Shown piece after piece: positions 9,427 through 20,945 of a stretch of DNA of 64,000 nt. A program made the position numbers and the translations under genes. Origin of the DNA: Melanopsichium pennsylvanicum. Its lineage: Eukaryota > Basidiomycota > Ustilaginomycetes > Ustilaginales. The notes below the pieces were generated by a model, which saw only the letters and a program-made list of their open reading frames with translations, did not search any database and was not told the origin of the DNA. Where the stretch lies: the NCBI GenBank assembly GCA_900208305.1, contig OAPG01000020.1, forward strand, positions 310,001 to 374,000, read 5' to 3'. How positions within the stretch are numbered: position 1 is the first letter of the stretch; the number at the start of each line of letters is the position of its first letter.

Positions 9427-10464
9427 ATGAGGTTTCGCACCCAAGTAGCCGACGTCTCGATCCTCACCCGCGTGATTCAGTCGATTGGAAAAGTGGCGAA
9501 CAGATGCATCCTCAAACTTACTCCCGACAAGATTCACATGATCTGTCTGGGTGATACGGATGGCACTCAAATTTGGTCTCAAATGCAGGTGGATTCCATC
9601 TTTCAAGATTATCGTATCGAGTCGAATTTCCAGAATCACATTAATCTCGAAGTGTCACCAGATACACTACTCAAAGCTCTACGTTCTGCAAATAACGCTT
9701 ATAGTGTGATTCTGAGGCTAGCAAAGAGGAACAAAGATCCGCTTCTCAGCTTCAGCATTTCTTCACAGAGTCGTACGGGTGCAAAGTTGGAGGTGGTTCA
9801 GGATGTGTTAATCAAAGTACTCAAGCCTGCCGAGATGAGTCGAATTGTGGAACCGCTGTGTCCTGAACCTGACGTTCACATCATTCTTCCTAAGCTGCTT
9901 GATCTTCGCACTGTAACAGAACACATGCGATCGTTGTCCGACGTGGTGACGCTAAGTGCCAACAAGCAAGGCCAACTACGTCTATCGGTGATGGAGCATC
10001 AAGTGAGCCTCGACACAACTTGGTCCAATCTGGCACATCCAACCATTGATGCATCACAATCCAGCACAGTAAATAATCAACTATCCGATCCATCACACCA
10101 CAAGAGCGTCAACTTGGAGATCAAGTCATTTCTCAAGTTTCTATCCAGTTACGTTGTGGCTACCACCACAATTGCATGCATTTGCTCAAATCACTGTGCC
10201 ATCTTTTATGTCTACATTAGTCATGTAGATAAGAGTTCGGGTGTAATGACAGTAAGTTGGCGTGCTTCCATGTTTAGCGTGTTGTTTTGCAACTAGACAA
10301 CCAAACTGATGCCCATTCCCATTCCCCATTCCCATTCCCCATTCCCATTCCCCATTCCCATTCCCATTCCCATTCCCATTCCCATTCCCATTCCCATTCC
10401 CATTCTTTGCGTTTGTAATGCTGTTTTGCAGTTCTTCCTGCCTGGAGTGGTTCGCCAAGATTGA
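9427..10464 (+). CDS. hus1: Checkpoint clamp subunit Hus1 (9-1-1 complex), two exons
   Basis: PCNA-like subunit of the Rad9-Hus1-Rad1 DNA-damage clamp, loaded by Rad17-RFC. Exon 1 is 9427-10251 and exon 2 is 10432-10464, giving 285 residues. The start MRFRTQVAD, the LTPDKIHMICLG motif, SPDTLLKALRSANNA, VVQDVLIKVLKP, EPDVHIILPKL and FLKFLS follow the Hus1 family along its whole length. The intron is gtaagt at 10252 to ttttgcag at 10431, phase 0; splicing gives the C-terminus FFLPGVVRQD, which fits the short aromatic beta-strand that ends Hus1 proteins. Without splicing the frame would run into non-family sequence and stop at 10296. Most of the intron is a CCCATT-type repeat. Convergent with vps28, 124 nt apart. 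Confidence 0.93.
10312..10405. repeat. Hexanucleotide CCCATT microsatellite inside the hus1 intron
   Basis: About 94 bp of cccatt units with a few pentamer-to-septamer variants (cccc steps). It fills the middle of the 180-nt hus1 intron, leaving the donor and the T-rich acceptor region free. The reverse complement is (AATGGG)n, which is not the canonical TTAGGG telomere unit. Confidence 0.9.
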
Positions 10465-10588
10465 TTTTGTTGGCTTCTTGACCGCATGATACGTCAACTG
10501 GCGCACTTTATGTCTTGACATGTGTATGGATTGATTAGATTGTGAAATTTGTGGTTTCAGAAAAGTAACAAAGTAAAAAAACCCAAGT

Positions 10589-11275
10589 CTAGTCGTGCAA
10601 AGCGCGGAAGAAGCTGTTATAGGCGCCCTCTACATCAAACAGCATCTGTCTGGCTTGATGCTCATCGATCTCGTCACTCGCCTTCATCTGATTGAGCGTG
10701 ATCAACCATTTTAACAATTTGGCCCTGGTTTCTTGAGCTTCGCCATGCTTGGTCACGTCATCACTTCTGCTATAACCACGCATGAGATCGCTCAACATGG
10801 GATGTAACTGATCTTTGGCTCTGAGTTTCAATTTGAGAGCATCCATGAAGGTGATGAAATTTTGGGTAGTCTCTGCAACCCATTTTGCTCTTTCGCTTGA
10901 GGTTTGAGATGAATTGGTGGAAGCATGTTCGACAGTGGCGGGAACACCTACGTTGAACCTGTGAAATGCGGCTAAATAGTTCATGTTGTAGATGCGCATG
11001 AAATCGGATAGATGATGAATGGGTTTGGATGAATTGTTTTCCTGATCTACGATGAGTTTGAGCATGGTCTTGTATTGTGCGAGTAGACGAGTGCATGCAG
11101 GAGCGTACTCGTTTTCCGAGATGGATTCGCGAACGTAGGCTCGTTCGAGGTAGTCAAGCGCAACGATGAGGGAGAAGAGGGTGGCCATATTTTCGTATCG
11201 TTCTCGATCATGATTATTAGTGTATAATCGAGCTTCTTCGTATGGATTGAGATTAGCGTAAGACGAGGTTGACAT
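10589..11275 (-). CDS. vps28: ESCRT-I subunit Vps28
   Basis: 228 residues, close to the family's ~220-240. Vps28 joins ESCRT-I (Vps23/Vps37/Mvb12) to ESCRT-II during sorting of ubiquitinated cargo into multivesicular bodies. The N-terminal core-binding part reads NPYEEARLYTNNHDRE, ENMATLFSLIVALDYLERAYV and ACTRLLAQYKTML. The C-terminal four-helix domain reads WVAETTQNFITFMDAL, DQLHPMLSDLMRGY, LKWLITLNQM and LFDVEGAYNSFFRAL. I start at ATG 11275 (MSTSSYANLNPYEE) because the upstream in-frame extension to 11410 is unlike the family and hydrophobic by chance. Intronless. It is divergent from the HERP-like gene at 11676, with 400 bp shared. Confidence 0.95.
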   Translation of the reverse strand: MSTSSYANLNPYEEARLYTNNHDRERYENMATLFSLIVALDYLERAYVRESISENEYAPACTRLLAQYKTMLKLIVDQENNSSKPIHHLSDFMRIYNMNYLAAFHRFNVGVPATVEHASTNSSQTSSERAKWVAETTQNFITFMDALKLKLRAKDQLHPMLSDLMRGYSRSDDVTKHGEAQETRAKLLKWLITLNQMKASDEIDEHQARQMLFDVEGAYNSFFRALHD

Positions 11276-11675
11276 GCTGACAAAAACAAGTGGCAAGTCA
11301 ACAAGAAGCAACAAAAGATGGCATCGACAAAGTAAGTACCATTGATACGGTATTACTTGACAATAATAATACTCTTTATGACGTGAAAAATCAGCTCTGC
11401 CGCGCCGCAAACATAGTCACACTGTTGCTGTACGTCGCTCGTCGCTCTTCGCTCTTAGCTCTTAGAGTAAATAACACTGTTAGTGCCACAATCATGTCAA
11501 ACCATTCTAATTCACATTGGTGATCAAGATTGTCCACGTCACACATACACATACCTGCTATCATCAATCACAATAACACATTATTAAGATTCCATAATTC
11601 GATCCTTCTTTGCACTTTGATCACTAGCATGCTCAGCGTAATCATACAATAGCTTCATCACAACTTTGTCGCAAT
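11276..11675. promoter_or_regulatory. Divergent promoter region vps28 - HERP-like gene
   Basis: 400 bp between opposed starts. There is a short degenerate run of gctcttcgctcttagctctta around 11439-11466. No TATA box or coding sequence is evident. Confidence 0.45.
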
Positions 11676-14116
<2,441 letters not shown>

Positions 14117-14442
14117 TACGGTATCAACATTTTCTCCACCATCCATCCATGTAATCCATGTAAAATTTACACTTTGAAAAAATCTCTAGCTTTGTGTAGA
14201 CAATCAATCTCATCGTGCTACCTAACTTTCGTCCAAATCAAATCCATGATTCGAATACGTAAATGGGAGTATTTCCTTCTTTTTTTTCTCTTGAAAGATG
14301 CAAACAACAAACCAAGAACGCCACCAAGAAAAAAACAATCAAGAAAGGAAAGAAAAGCGAATTTAATGAAAAAAAGAAAAGAAAAAAAAAAAGTGGATCC
14401 CAATCGGTTCGAGGGTTTGATTGACAAGGGGGATTTTTAAAC
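14117..14442. other. Convergent 3' intergenic region
   Basis: Purine-rich, A-rich sequence between the stops of the HERP-like gene and gus1. The short frames on both strands are low-complexity Lys/Phe and I do not take them as genes. Confidence 0.5.
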
Positions 14443-16980
14443 TTAGAGAATCCTTTCCATCTTGTACATGTTTGTATCAACAGGGGTAGGAATATTTTGA
14501 GTGATAATAGGAGCTTTATACATGTTAATCTTACCATCACCCGTTTCAATAATTTCGGGGAAAACTTGATCCTCTTGTTGTTGTTGTTGTTGTTGTTGTT
14601 CTTGTTGTTGTTTTTCATGTTTTCGGTTGGAAATTGCACTAGCTAAACCTGCTGTAGCAGCTGCCATAACTCCACCTACAGCACCTGAAATGTATTCAAT
14701 ACCATCCCCTTTTTCAAGAGCTTTTTTCTGTTTCTTCTGTGCCTTTTCTTGATCTTTTTTAGCCTTTGCCAACGCTTTCTCAGCTCGAACTTTAGCTGCT
14801 GCTGCTTTCTTAGCTTCCGTATCAACATCAGGTGCAATTTTAGAAGCTGAACTCGTAGCTTTTCCATCCGGAATACGAATAAATTCCATCCTACCTTCTT
14901 TACCTACCTTCTTATCCAATATGAAATACCCTTTACGTTCAAATTGAATTGCATCTCCCTCAACAAGCGACAAAACATTGTCATCACAAAGTCCAACACT
15001 ACGAAACTCGCTATCGCGCACAACGAAATCCGCAAAATCATCCTCCTCCTCCAACTTCTTCTTACTAATCAAATAGTCGAAATCAAGTAAATCAACTTGA
15101 ATCAATTCTTGATCGGTAGTGCAAGATGCAAGCCAGGTGACCTTTTTCTTTGTCTTTTTGAAATCACCCGAAAGATTCGCAGTAGCTTGAATGCTTAAAA
15201 CGTTACCAGCAGCATCCGTAGTTTTGGAATCCATGAAAACATTGCCCCAATCCATCAATGTCACCTCTTCCCCATCCATAAACGATCGAGCATCGATTTG
15301 TTCAACGTAAACCACCTCGTCAAACACGGTCATCTTGTTACCCAAATCCGGATTTTTTTTATGACGAGGCATTTGCTTTGTATGTCTCTTAGGTGCACCT
15401 TTAACAATCACTTTGACAATGCCTTGCTTGTCCAATGCAGTAAAACGAGGAACAATCGGATCAATGTTTCGTTTGTTAATTGTCCAAATGTTATCCCATT
15501 CCATATTGATGATCTGTTGCGATGGTCCCTGAGCCAGAATAAATTCTTGAATCGTCTCAATCGTCATACCTCTTCTCCTAATGCCCCTTACCGTAGGGAA
15601 ACGAGGATCATCCCAACCACCCACAATACCGTTGTCCACAAACCACTGAAGTTTACGTTTGGACAAAAGAGTGTACACAAAGTTGAGCCTACCAAAATCC
15701 CAAATCTCCACTTTTCGAAGGTTCAAAGCATCCAACATCCAGTAGTACTGCGGATTTCGATCGCGATACTCGTTGGTACGAAGCGCATGCGTGACGCCTT
15801 CAATCGAATCCACAATGGGACAAGCAAAGTCGTACGTGGGGTACACTTTCCAAGTGTTGCCCGTCCTGTGGTGCGATACGTCTGGATTGCAGCGATAGAT
15901 GACCGGGTCGCGCATAGCTTTGTTGGCGTCGTCAAACGAGATCTTGGCTCGAAGACACCACTTGCGACCTTGAGCCGAACCCGTGGACATTTCGGCAAAC
16001 CGAGTCATGCTTTCCTCGATCGACGAGTCACGACGCTTGGAAGGGATACCATCCATTCGTTCAGCACGCATCTGCTCCTGGACCGTGTCGTCGGCATAAG
16101 CCTTGCCGAGCTGAATCATCTGAATGGCGAGCTTATAGAGCGTGTCAAAGTAGTCGGAAGTGTGGCTGGTGGTGTCACCCTTGATGCCGAGGAGGGCGAG
16201 ATCTTGAATGATGGACTGTTCGAATTCCTCCTTCTCCTTGGAAGGGTTGGTGTCATCGAAGCGAATGATGAGTTTTCCATTGTACTGCGTGGCAAAGTAC
16301 TGGTTGAGGATAGCAGCCTTTGCGTGGCCGACATGCAAGTAACCAGATGGCTCGGGAGGGAACCTAGTAACCACCTGACCATGCTTGGCATCCTTCAAGA
16401 AGAGATCGAACCCAGCCGCAGTCTTTTTGTTCTTAAATTTTTCAGCCTTGGCATCAGCGAGTTGGACCAATGCATGTGCAGTAGCTGGCAACGAATCGAT
16501 GTGATTGAACCACCTCTGGAGATGCTTGTGCAGACCCTTTCTGACCAGGCCGATGACGGGCGAACTGGCACGCACAGCGGCCCAAATGGCTACGTCAGCA
16601 GCGGTGATGGCACTTCCGACGAGAAAGGTACGAAGAGCTAGGTGCTGATCGAGACTGTCAGCGATGGCGGTGGCGGTCTGGAAGTTGGCGAGAATGAGGT
16701 TATCACCCTGGCTAACGTAAAGGTTGACCTGTGCGCTCTGGTCTTTGTCGGAACCAGAAAGACCGAGGTGAGCATAATGGGAAGCGAGTTCTCGAATGAT
16801 GTGGAGATAACCTTCGACGGGATTGGCATTGGGAAGTAGGAGAGTGGGAGCAACGCCGTCTTGGAAAGCGAGAGAGATGGATGAAGCGGGGTCAGCGATG
16901 TTGATAAGTTTGGCAAGGGCAATGGGTGCAAGAGGCGCGACCTTTGCCTGAGGGTCGAGCTTGAGCTTTGGAGTAGACAT
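14443..16980 (-). CDS. gus1: Glutamyl-tRNA synthetase, cytosolic type
   Basis: 845 residues, intronless. Class Ic synthetase charging tRNA(Glu). Residues ~1-190 form a GST-like N-terminal domain (SAITAADVAIWAAVR) of the kind that docks an Arc1-type cofactor in yeast. The catalytic core carries the HIGH-type motif PSGYLHVGHAKA (~211-222), FDDTNPSKEKEEFEQ, NPQYYWMLDALNLRKVEIWDF and the KMSKS-equivalent LSKRKLQWFV (~439-448). The anticodon-binding beta-barrels follow (EVVYVEQIDARSF, MDWGNVF). An eukaryotic/archaeal-type core is clear, so this is not the bacterial-type mitochondrial enzyme. The last ~130 residues are unusual: a Lys/Ala coil, a small-residue hydrophobic stretch (GAVGGVMAAATAGLASAI), a Gln run and two copies of NMYK. 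Start at 16980; divergent from smd2. Confidence 0.95.
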   Translation of the reverse strand: MSTPKLKLDPQAKVAPLAPIALAKLINIADPASSISLAFQDGVAPTLLLPNANPVEGYLHIIRELASHYAHLGLSGSDKDQSAQVNLYVSQGDNLILANFQTATAIADSLDQHLALRTFLVGSAITAADVAIWAAVRASSPVIGLVRKGLHKHLQRWFNHIDSLPATAHALVQLADAKAEKFKNKKTAAGFDLFLKDAKHGQVVTRFPPEPSGYLHVGHAKAAILNQYFATQYNGKLIIRFDDTNPSKEKEEFEQSIIQDLALLGIKGDTTSHTSDYFDTLYKLAIQMIQLGKAYADDTVQEQMRAERMDGIPSKRRDSSIEESMTRFAEMSTGSAQGRKWCLRAKISFDDANKAMRDPVIYRCNPDVSHHRTGNTWKVYPTYDFACPIVDSIEGVTHALRTNEYRDRNPQYYWMLDALNLRKVEIWDFGRLNFVYTLLSKRKLQWFVDNGIVGGWDDPRFPTVRGIRRRGMTIETIQEFILAQGPSQQIINMEWDNIWTINKRNIDPIVPRFTALDKQGIVKVIVKGAPKRHTKQMPRHKKNPDLGNKMTVFDEVVYVEQIDARSFMDGEEVTLMDWGNVFMDSKTTDAAGNVLSIQATANLSGDFKKTKKKVTWLASCTTDQELIQVDLLDFDYLISKKKLEEEDDFADFVVRDSEFRSVGLCDDNVLSLVEGDAIQFERKGYFILDKKVGKEGRMEFIRIPDGKATSSASKIAPDVDTEAKKAAAAKVRAEKALAKAKKDQEKAQKKQKKALEKGDGIEYISGAVGGVMAAATAGLASAISNRKHEKQQQEQQQQQQQQEDQVFPEIIETGDGKINMYKAPIITQNIPTPVDTNMYKMERIL

Positions 16981-17445
16981 GACTGTGATGTTCCACTCTG
17001 TGACTCTGAGAATTCAAATATAGGGAAGACGATGAGAGTTGTGGAAAGGAAGGAAAGAGGTGAGGTAGAAGCATGGCGGCGCTCTTGTCACATGGTAATC
17101 TAAGTTCTGTAGCAACACGATTGCAGCACCTTTTTTTTTGTTTTTGTTTTTGGGCGAAGAAAAGAAGCTGAGGGCTCACCATCTAGACACATTTTGAATT
17201 TGATTGTTACGTAATTGCTATGTATACCATGCCAAATGGATCTCATTCAATTCGGGTAAGGTTAAATTGCATTTCGTCGAGTTAGGCTGTGTGCGCTTGA
17301 TTTTGCATGCACGAGTCGGAGCCGAATTTAGATATTCAAGCTTTTGACCGTATTCTCGCTGTGGTAATCATCTACTCTTTTAACCATATCCATCTCTCCG
17401 CATCTGGCTATCTCAATCATTTCAAGTCAGAAAATCGCTCTCACA
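16981..17445. promoter_or_regulatory. Divergent promoter region gus1 - smd2
   Basis: 465 bp between opposed start codons. An A/T homopolymer-rich stretch near 17130-17165 is the only visible feature; no TATA box and no exon were found. Confidence 0.45.
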
Positions 17446-17897
17446 ATGAGGTGAGTAGCATGATATGATCCGCAACCAAACATGCTTACCTGCATTCTTG
17501 ACCAAAATCGTAAACTTGCAGCTGTACTCACCCATTCGCGCCCCTTCTTCTCTGCATTGTCTACAGTCAATACGTCAACATCCCAAAGTCCGACTTGGAT
17601 CAATCCCAAATTCGCGAGCTCGAACAGTTTGAAATCTCTCAAGGTCCGCTCTCCGTCCTACAACAATCCGTACGCAATCACACCCAAATCCTCATCGCGC
17701 TGCGCAACAACAAGAAGCTTCTCGCTCGAGTAAAAGCTTTCGATCGACACTCCAATATGGTGCTTGAGAACGTCAAGGAGATGTGGACAGAAGTACCAAA
17801 AGGAAAAGGAAAGAAGCCAATCAACAAGGACAGGTTCATTTCAAAAATGTTCCTTAGAGGTGACTCGGTGGTTCTGGTTCTAAGGAACACTGCCTAA
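17446..17897 (+). CDS. smd2: Small nuclear ribonucleoprotein SmD2, two exons
   Basis: Core Sm-ring protein of the U1, U2, U4 and U5 snRNPs. Exon 1 is only ATGAG (17446-17450). The intron runs from gtgagt (17451) to ctacag (17566), 116 nt. Exon 2 is 17567-17897. Joined length is 111 residues, near the family's ~110-118. The Sm1 motif ([42 protein letters not shown]) and Sm2 motif ([15 protein letters not shown]) are complete, and the spliced N-terminus [12 protein letters not shown] leads into [13 protein letters not shown] as expected. A nearer AG at 17520 would break the frame. The five-nucleotide first exon is why a plain open-frame scan misses the true start. Confidence 0.94.
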
Positions 17898-18574
17898 ACA
17901 TTGCTCCTATTTCACCACAGCTCGAGTTGTTTAACCGACTCTTATACCCGCAACTGCTCATCTCTAAGTCGACGTCGGCTTGACTAAAATTGCGAAAACA
18001 AGCCAGGAATGTCATCCTCCATACGGACAATCCCCCAAAACAACGCTATATCATCAATCAGCACAACCAGTTTGCATCACTGTATCACTATTGCAATCCC
18101 ATCTTGGCTCATATCAACGTACATCCATGGCTTTTCTCTCTCGGCTTGCTTTCCGTTCCGCCCTGACTGCATCATCTCAAGTCAATTTCTTGCTCAAATC
18201 ATCACAATCAAGAGTTTCGGAAACACTGTCTCACTGACCCCGCCCCACCACCCAGCCTCACGTATTATGAGCTAAACACCCACCTCATGCGTTAACCGTC
18301 GTGCGAGCCTCGCTAGCACCCATCCTACACATATTATCGACAATATGTACAGTAATGTGATCCTGTCCCACTTTTTCTCGGCGCTGCGGTCCGTTAAGCC
18401 ACTTTCGCCACAGTACTGTAAGAATTTGAGCGTCATCATCGAGATAGTTTTTAATCTCACAAGTTTTTCACTCACTTACCACTTGTAATCCTCATCTCGT
18501 GCTTGTGGGCGGTCGTCAAGTCACCACTTATGCGGTGGTGGCTGGGCCAGTAAAGCGAGTTTTATACGCCCAAG

Positions 18575-18614
18575 AGTGGGGTCGACATCGGCACCACTAG
18601 ATGTCGACCCCACT
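18575..18614. repeat. Perfect 14-bp inverted repeat (hairpin)
   Basis: The left arm agtggggtcgacat (18575-18588) and right arm atgtcgaccccact (18601-18614) are exact reverse complements around a 12-nt loop. It lies ~680 nt past the smd2 stop. I recognise no element family. Confidence 0.9.
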
Positions 18615-19143
18615 AGTTGTAAATTACCATTTATTGTTACGTAACATCGTTGCTTCAACGGGAATGCGATGACGAATGACGACAAGGTTACAATAGACGC
18701 TTTTTGGATGGCTGTGTGAAAAAAGAAAAAAAAAAGTCAAGCTGTCGGACCCACCAAGCAAAGTGTAAACGACTCTCCTGTTTTTGCTCGTCACCACATC
18801 GTCCACAATATCATACTGTACCCACTCTTTGTTCTCTCTAAGCCGATGCAATTTTTCACACGTCAATAGACCCCACTTTGTCTTATCTCTCTCTCTCTCT
18901 CTCTCTCTCCAACATCCTACCTCCTCTACGCCCGTACATGCAGAGGGTGGACGCTGAAGCGGACCGGTTGTTGCCTCACCTGCATCCGTCACATCATTAA
19001 TTTGTTTGAGCCAGGCACTGTTGTTTCTTCGTCACAAAGTCACACCCACGCAAACCCCTCTGATCCTCCCTTGCCTCTCCTTTTGGGACGAACCCAAGCC
19101 TTGCCTGCCTTACTGCATTACTCGTTTCAAGCTTCCAAAGGCA

Positions 19144-19149
19144 TATATA
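19144..19149 (+). promoter_or_regulatory. Putative TATA box of the secreted-protein gene
   Basis: TATATA in a C-rich context about 235 nt upstream of ATG 19385, leaving room for a CT-rich leader of roughly 200 nt. Position fits a core promoter; no functional evidence. Confidence 0.4.
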
Positions 19150-19384
19150 CAATCCGTACTTCCCCCCCCCCTCTAACCCCCACTACCGTTCACCATCATT
19201 CATCACCTTCCGCTAAGTTGGTCAAGTAGCGGAATTCTCTCTCTCTCTCCCTCTCTCTCTGTCTCACACACACACACACGCACACACATACAATACCTTC
19301 GAGCCGGACTCGGATCTTACCCTTTTACCCCCAAAACAAGCTGAATTTACTACGACCCCGAGTAAAGTTTCAAGTAGAGAAGAG

Positions 19385-20319
19385 ATGACTTCTTCTCAAG
19401 GAAAATTGGGAGGGCTTTTTGCTCAATCCAAGGCAAGGAGGTATCTGTTTGCCTTTTTGGTGATTATCCTTGGCGCTGTTGTTGGAGGTTCACCTTTGCC
19501 TCGAACATCAAGCGCCGATTCTGGTGTGGGGACACAACCTGTTCCACCTAGCTGTAGGTGTTTCTAATTAGGCAAACCCTTGGTCTTCTGCTTGCGGACC
19601 ATGATTACTGATATACATATGCACCTATATATAATGTTTGTTATAGCTCGAACACAAACTGGCGGTGGTCCTCAGCCATTCATGGGTCCTCATCCACCCA
19701 ACCGTATTCCGCCACCGGAAAATCCTGTGCCCAAGCATCGAGCCCGACCGCCCGCGGAAAAACGGTCGGTTATTGCAAGTTTCCCTGTGCCTAATCAACT
19801 TCCAAGGGGAATTCAAAAGCCCAGGCTTGTATCGGGAGACGACTACCTTAGTGGTGGTCCTGAAAAATTCAACCAACCTCGGCCTAAGGATGTTGGCCAT
19901 CACACCTCGGAAAAACGGTCGCAAGTTGTAGCTGAGCCTTATTTCGAAGAGAGATCTAGTTCCAGTAAGTTCTTTCCAGCTTTTCCCCTGCACTCGGGTC
20001 GCTTGTTTTGTTCCAAGAGAGAGATGAAAACTAAAACAGAGAGAATTTCGGAATCATTCTTTCCATCCTTTTTCAATTCATTGTGGTTGACTATGGCTAA
20101 GGTGGTGACCAAGATACTTTGTCGGTTGAAACAGATGCATCCGCCAACGATGGTATCCCAGCAAAAGACTTTAAATTCTTTGTCTTTGGTCAATTCTAAT
20201 ATTATCTCTAACCCTTAAAGGTTGGACTCTTTTTTCTTTTTCTTTCTTTCTTTTTTTTCTGTGTTTTTCAACTTTCCCCCTTTTTTCCCCCAGCACCCCC
20301 CAACCTTTCGTCCACTTGA
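19385..20319 (+). CDS. Unrecognised secreted or membrane-anchored protein with two Lys-Arg sites, 2-3 exons
   Basis: I do not recognise a family. Exon 1 is 19385-19553, the intron 19554-19646 (gtaggt...ttatag, 93 nt), and exon 2 from 19647. A second donor gtaagt at 19965 and an acceptor after a very long pyrimidine tract at 20293 would give a short exon 3 (20294-20319) and 170 residues. If that intron is not used, the frame stops at 20218 (246 residues). The N-terminus has basic residues then a hydrophobic core (YLFAFLVIILGAVVGGSP, ~20-37), a signal peptide or signal anchor. The rest is Pro/Gly-rich and hydrophilic with no Cys after the leader. Two dibasic sites in EKRS contexts sit at residues ~95-96 and ~146-147, about 50 residues apart, suiting Kex2-type cleavage. 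Function unknown; the first intron is well supported, the 3' end is not. Confidence 0.6.
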
Positions 20320-20749
20320 AGGGTATATATCAACATGAAAGTGTGCTTCACTTGAGAAAAACATTCCAAGTTATACATTACTTGTGTTTGTATATGTGTT
20401 TTTTTTTCTGATATTCGCTCAATGCAACAAATTGCACCGACCGACCAATTTTAGTCGTTACATAAGTTTAATTTTTTTTTTGATAAGAATCCCTGAAAAA
20501 AACACCTTATTTTATATACAATATATTTATATATGTGTGTGTATTTTAATCTTTCCCCATTGTGAATCAACTCAACCAAACCAGAAAAAATGAAACAAAT
20601 TCGTGCTGGATCATTCTCAAAAGTATAATTTTTTAACCTAAATGTGTACTGTATCACTACACACTATAATTGGTTCTATCTATTTTATCTTTAATGTATA
20701 CACACCTACACTTTCACTACCATCACAAAAAAAAAAACAATCACCAAAA

Positions 20750-20781
<32 letters not shown>

Positions 20782-20945
20782 CACTCTACCCATCCATCCC
20801 CTTCTGCTGCGCTAATAACCAAAAGTTGGAAAGAATAGTATTTCCACAAGGCCTAAAATTCTAATATTTGAAACGTTCCTAATCTCAAATTTGCATATCC
20901 GTAATACCTAACCCTCTCCCTCCCTCAACCATCCTTCCAGTATTT
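20320..20945. other. Intergenic AT-rich region
   Basis: Between the secreted-protein gene and the 3' end of sec59. Strongly A/T-rich, with a near-palindromic (AAT)n/(ATT)n run at about 20749-20781 and T and A homopolymers. No gene seen. Confidence 0.5.

Larger units (their letters stand above)
17898..19384. other. Intergenic region with hairpin, CT microsatellite and TATA box
   Basis: About 1.5 kb between smd2 and the secreted-protein gene. It contains a perfect 14-bp inverted repeat at 18575-18614, a (CT)n run at about 18885-18908, CA/CT-rich stretches near 19230-19290, and a TATATA at 19144-19149 that may serve the gene at 19385. Short frames (for example 18009-18275) show no domain or codon pattern supporting a gene. 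Confidence 0.5.

Noticed and set aside
10312..10405. CCCATT array as an interstitial telomere or CRISPR-like array
   Set aside because: The unit is not the TTAGGG telomere repeat and there are no spacers; it is a simple microsatellite in an intron.
11276..11410. Upstream in-frame extension of Vps28 to 11410
   Set aside because: The added 45 residues are unlike Vps28 N-termini, and ATG 11275 gives the expected MSTSS...NPYEEA start.
15298..16641. 447-codon plus-strand frame antisense to GluRS
   Set aside because: It mirrors the coding strand of gus1, has no domain, and its codon pattern is explained by the opposite frame.
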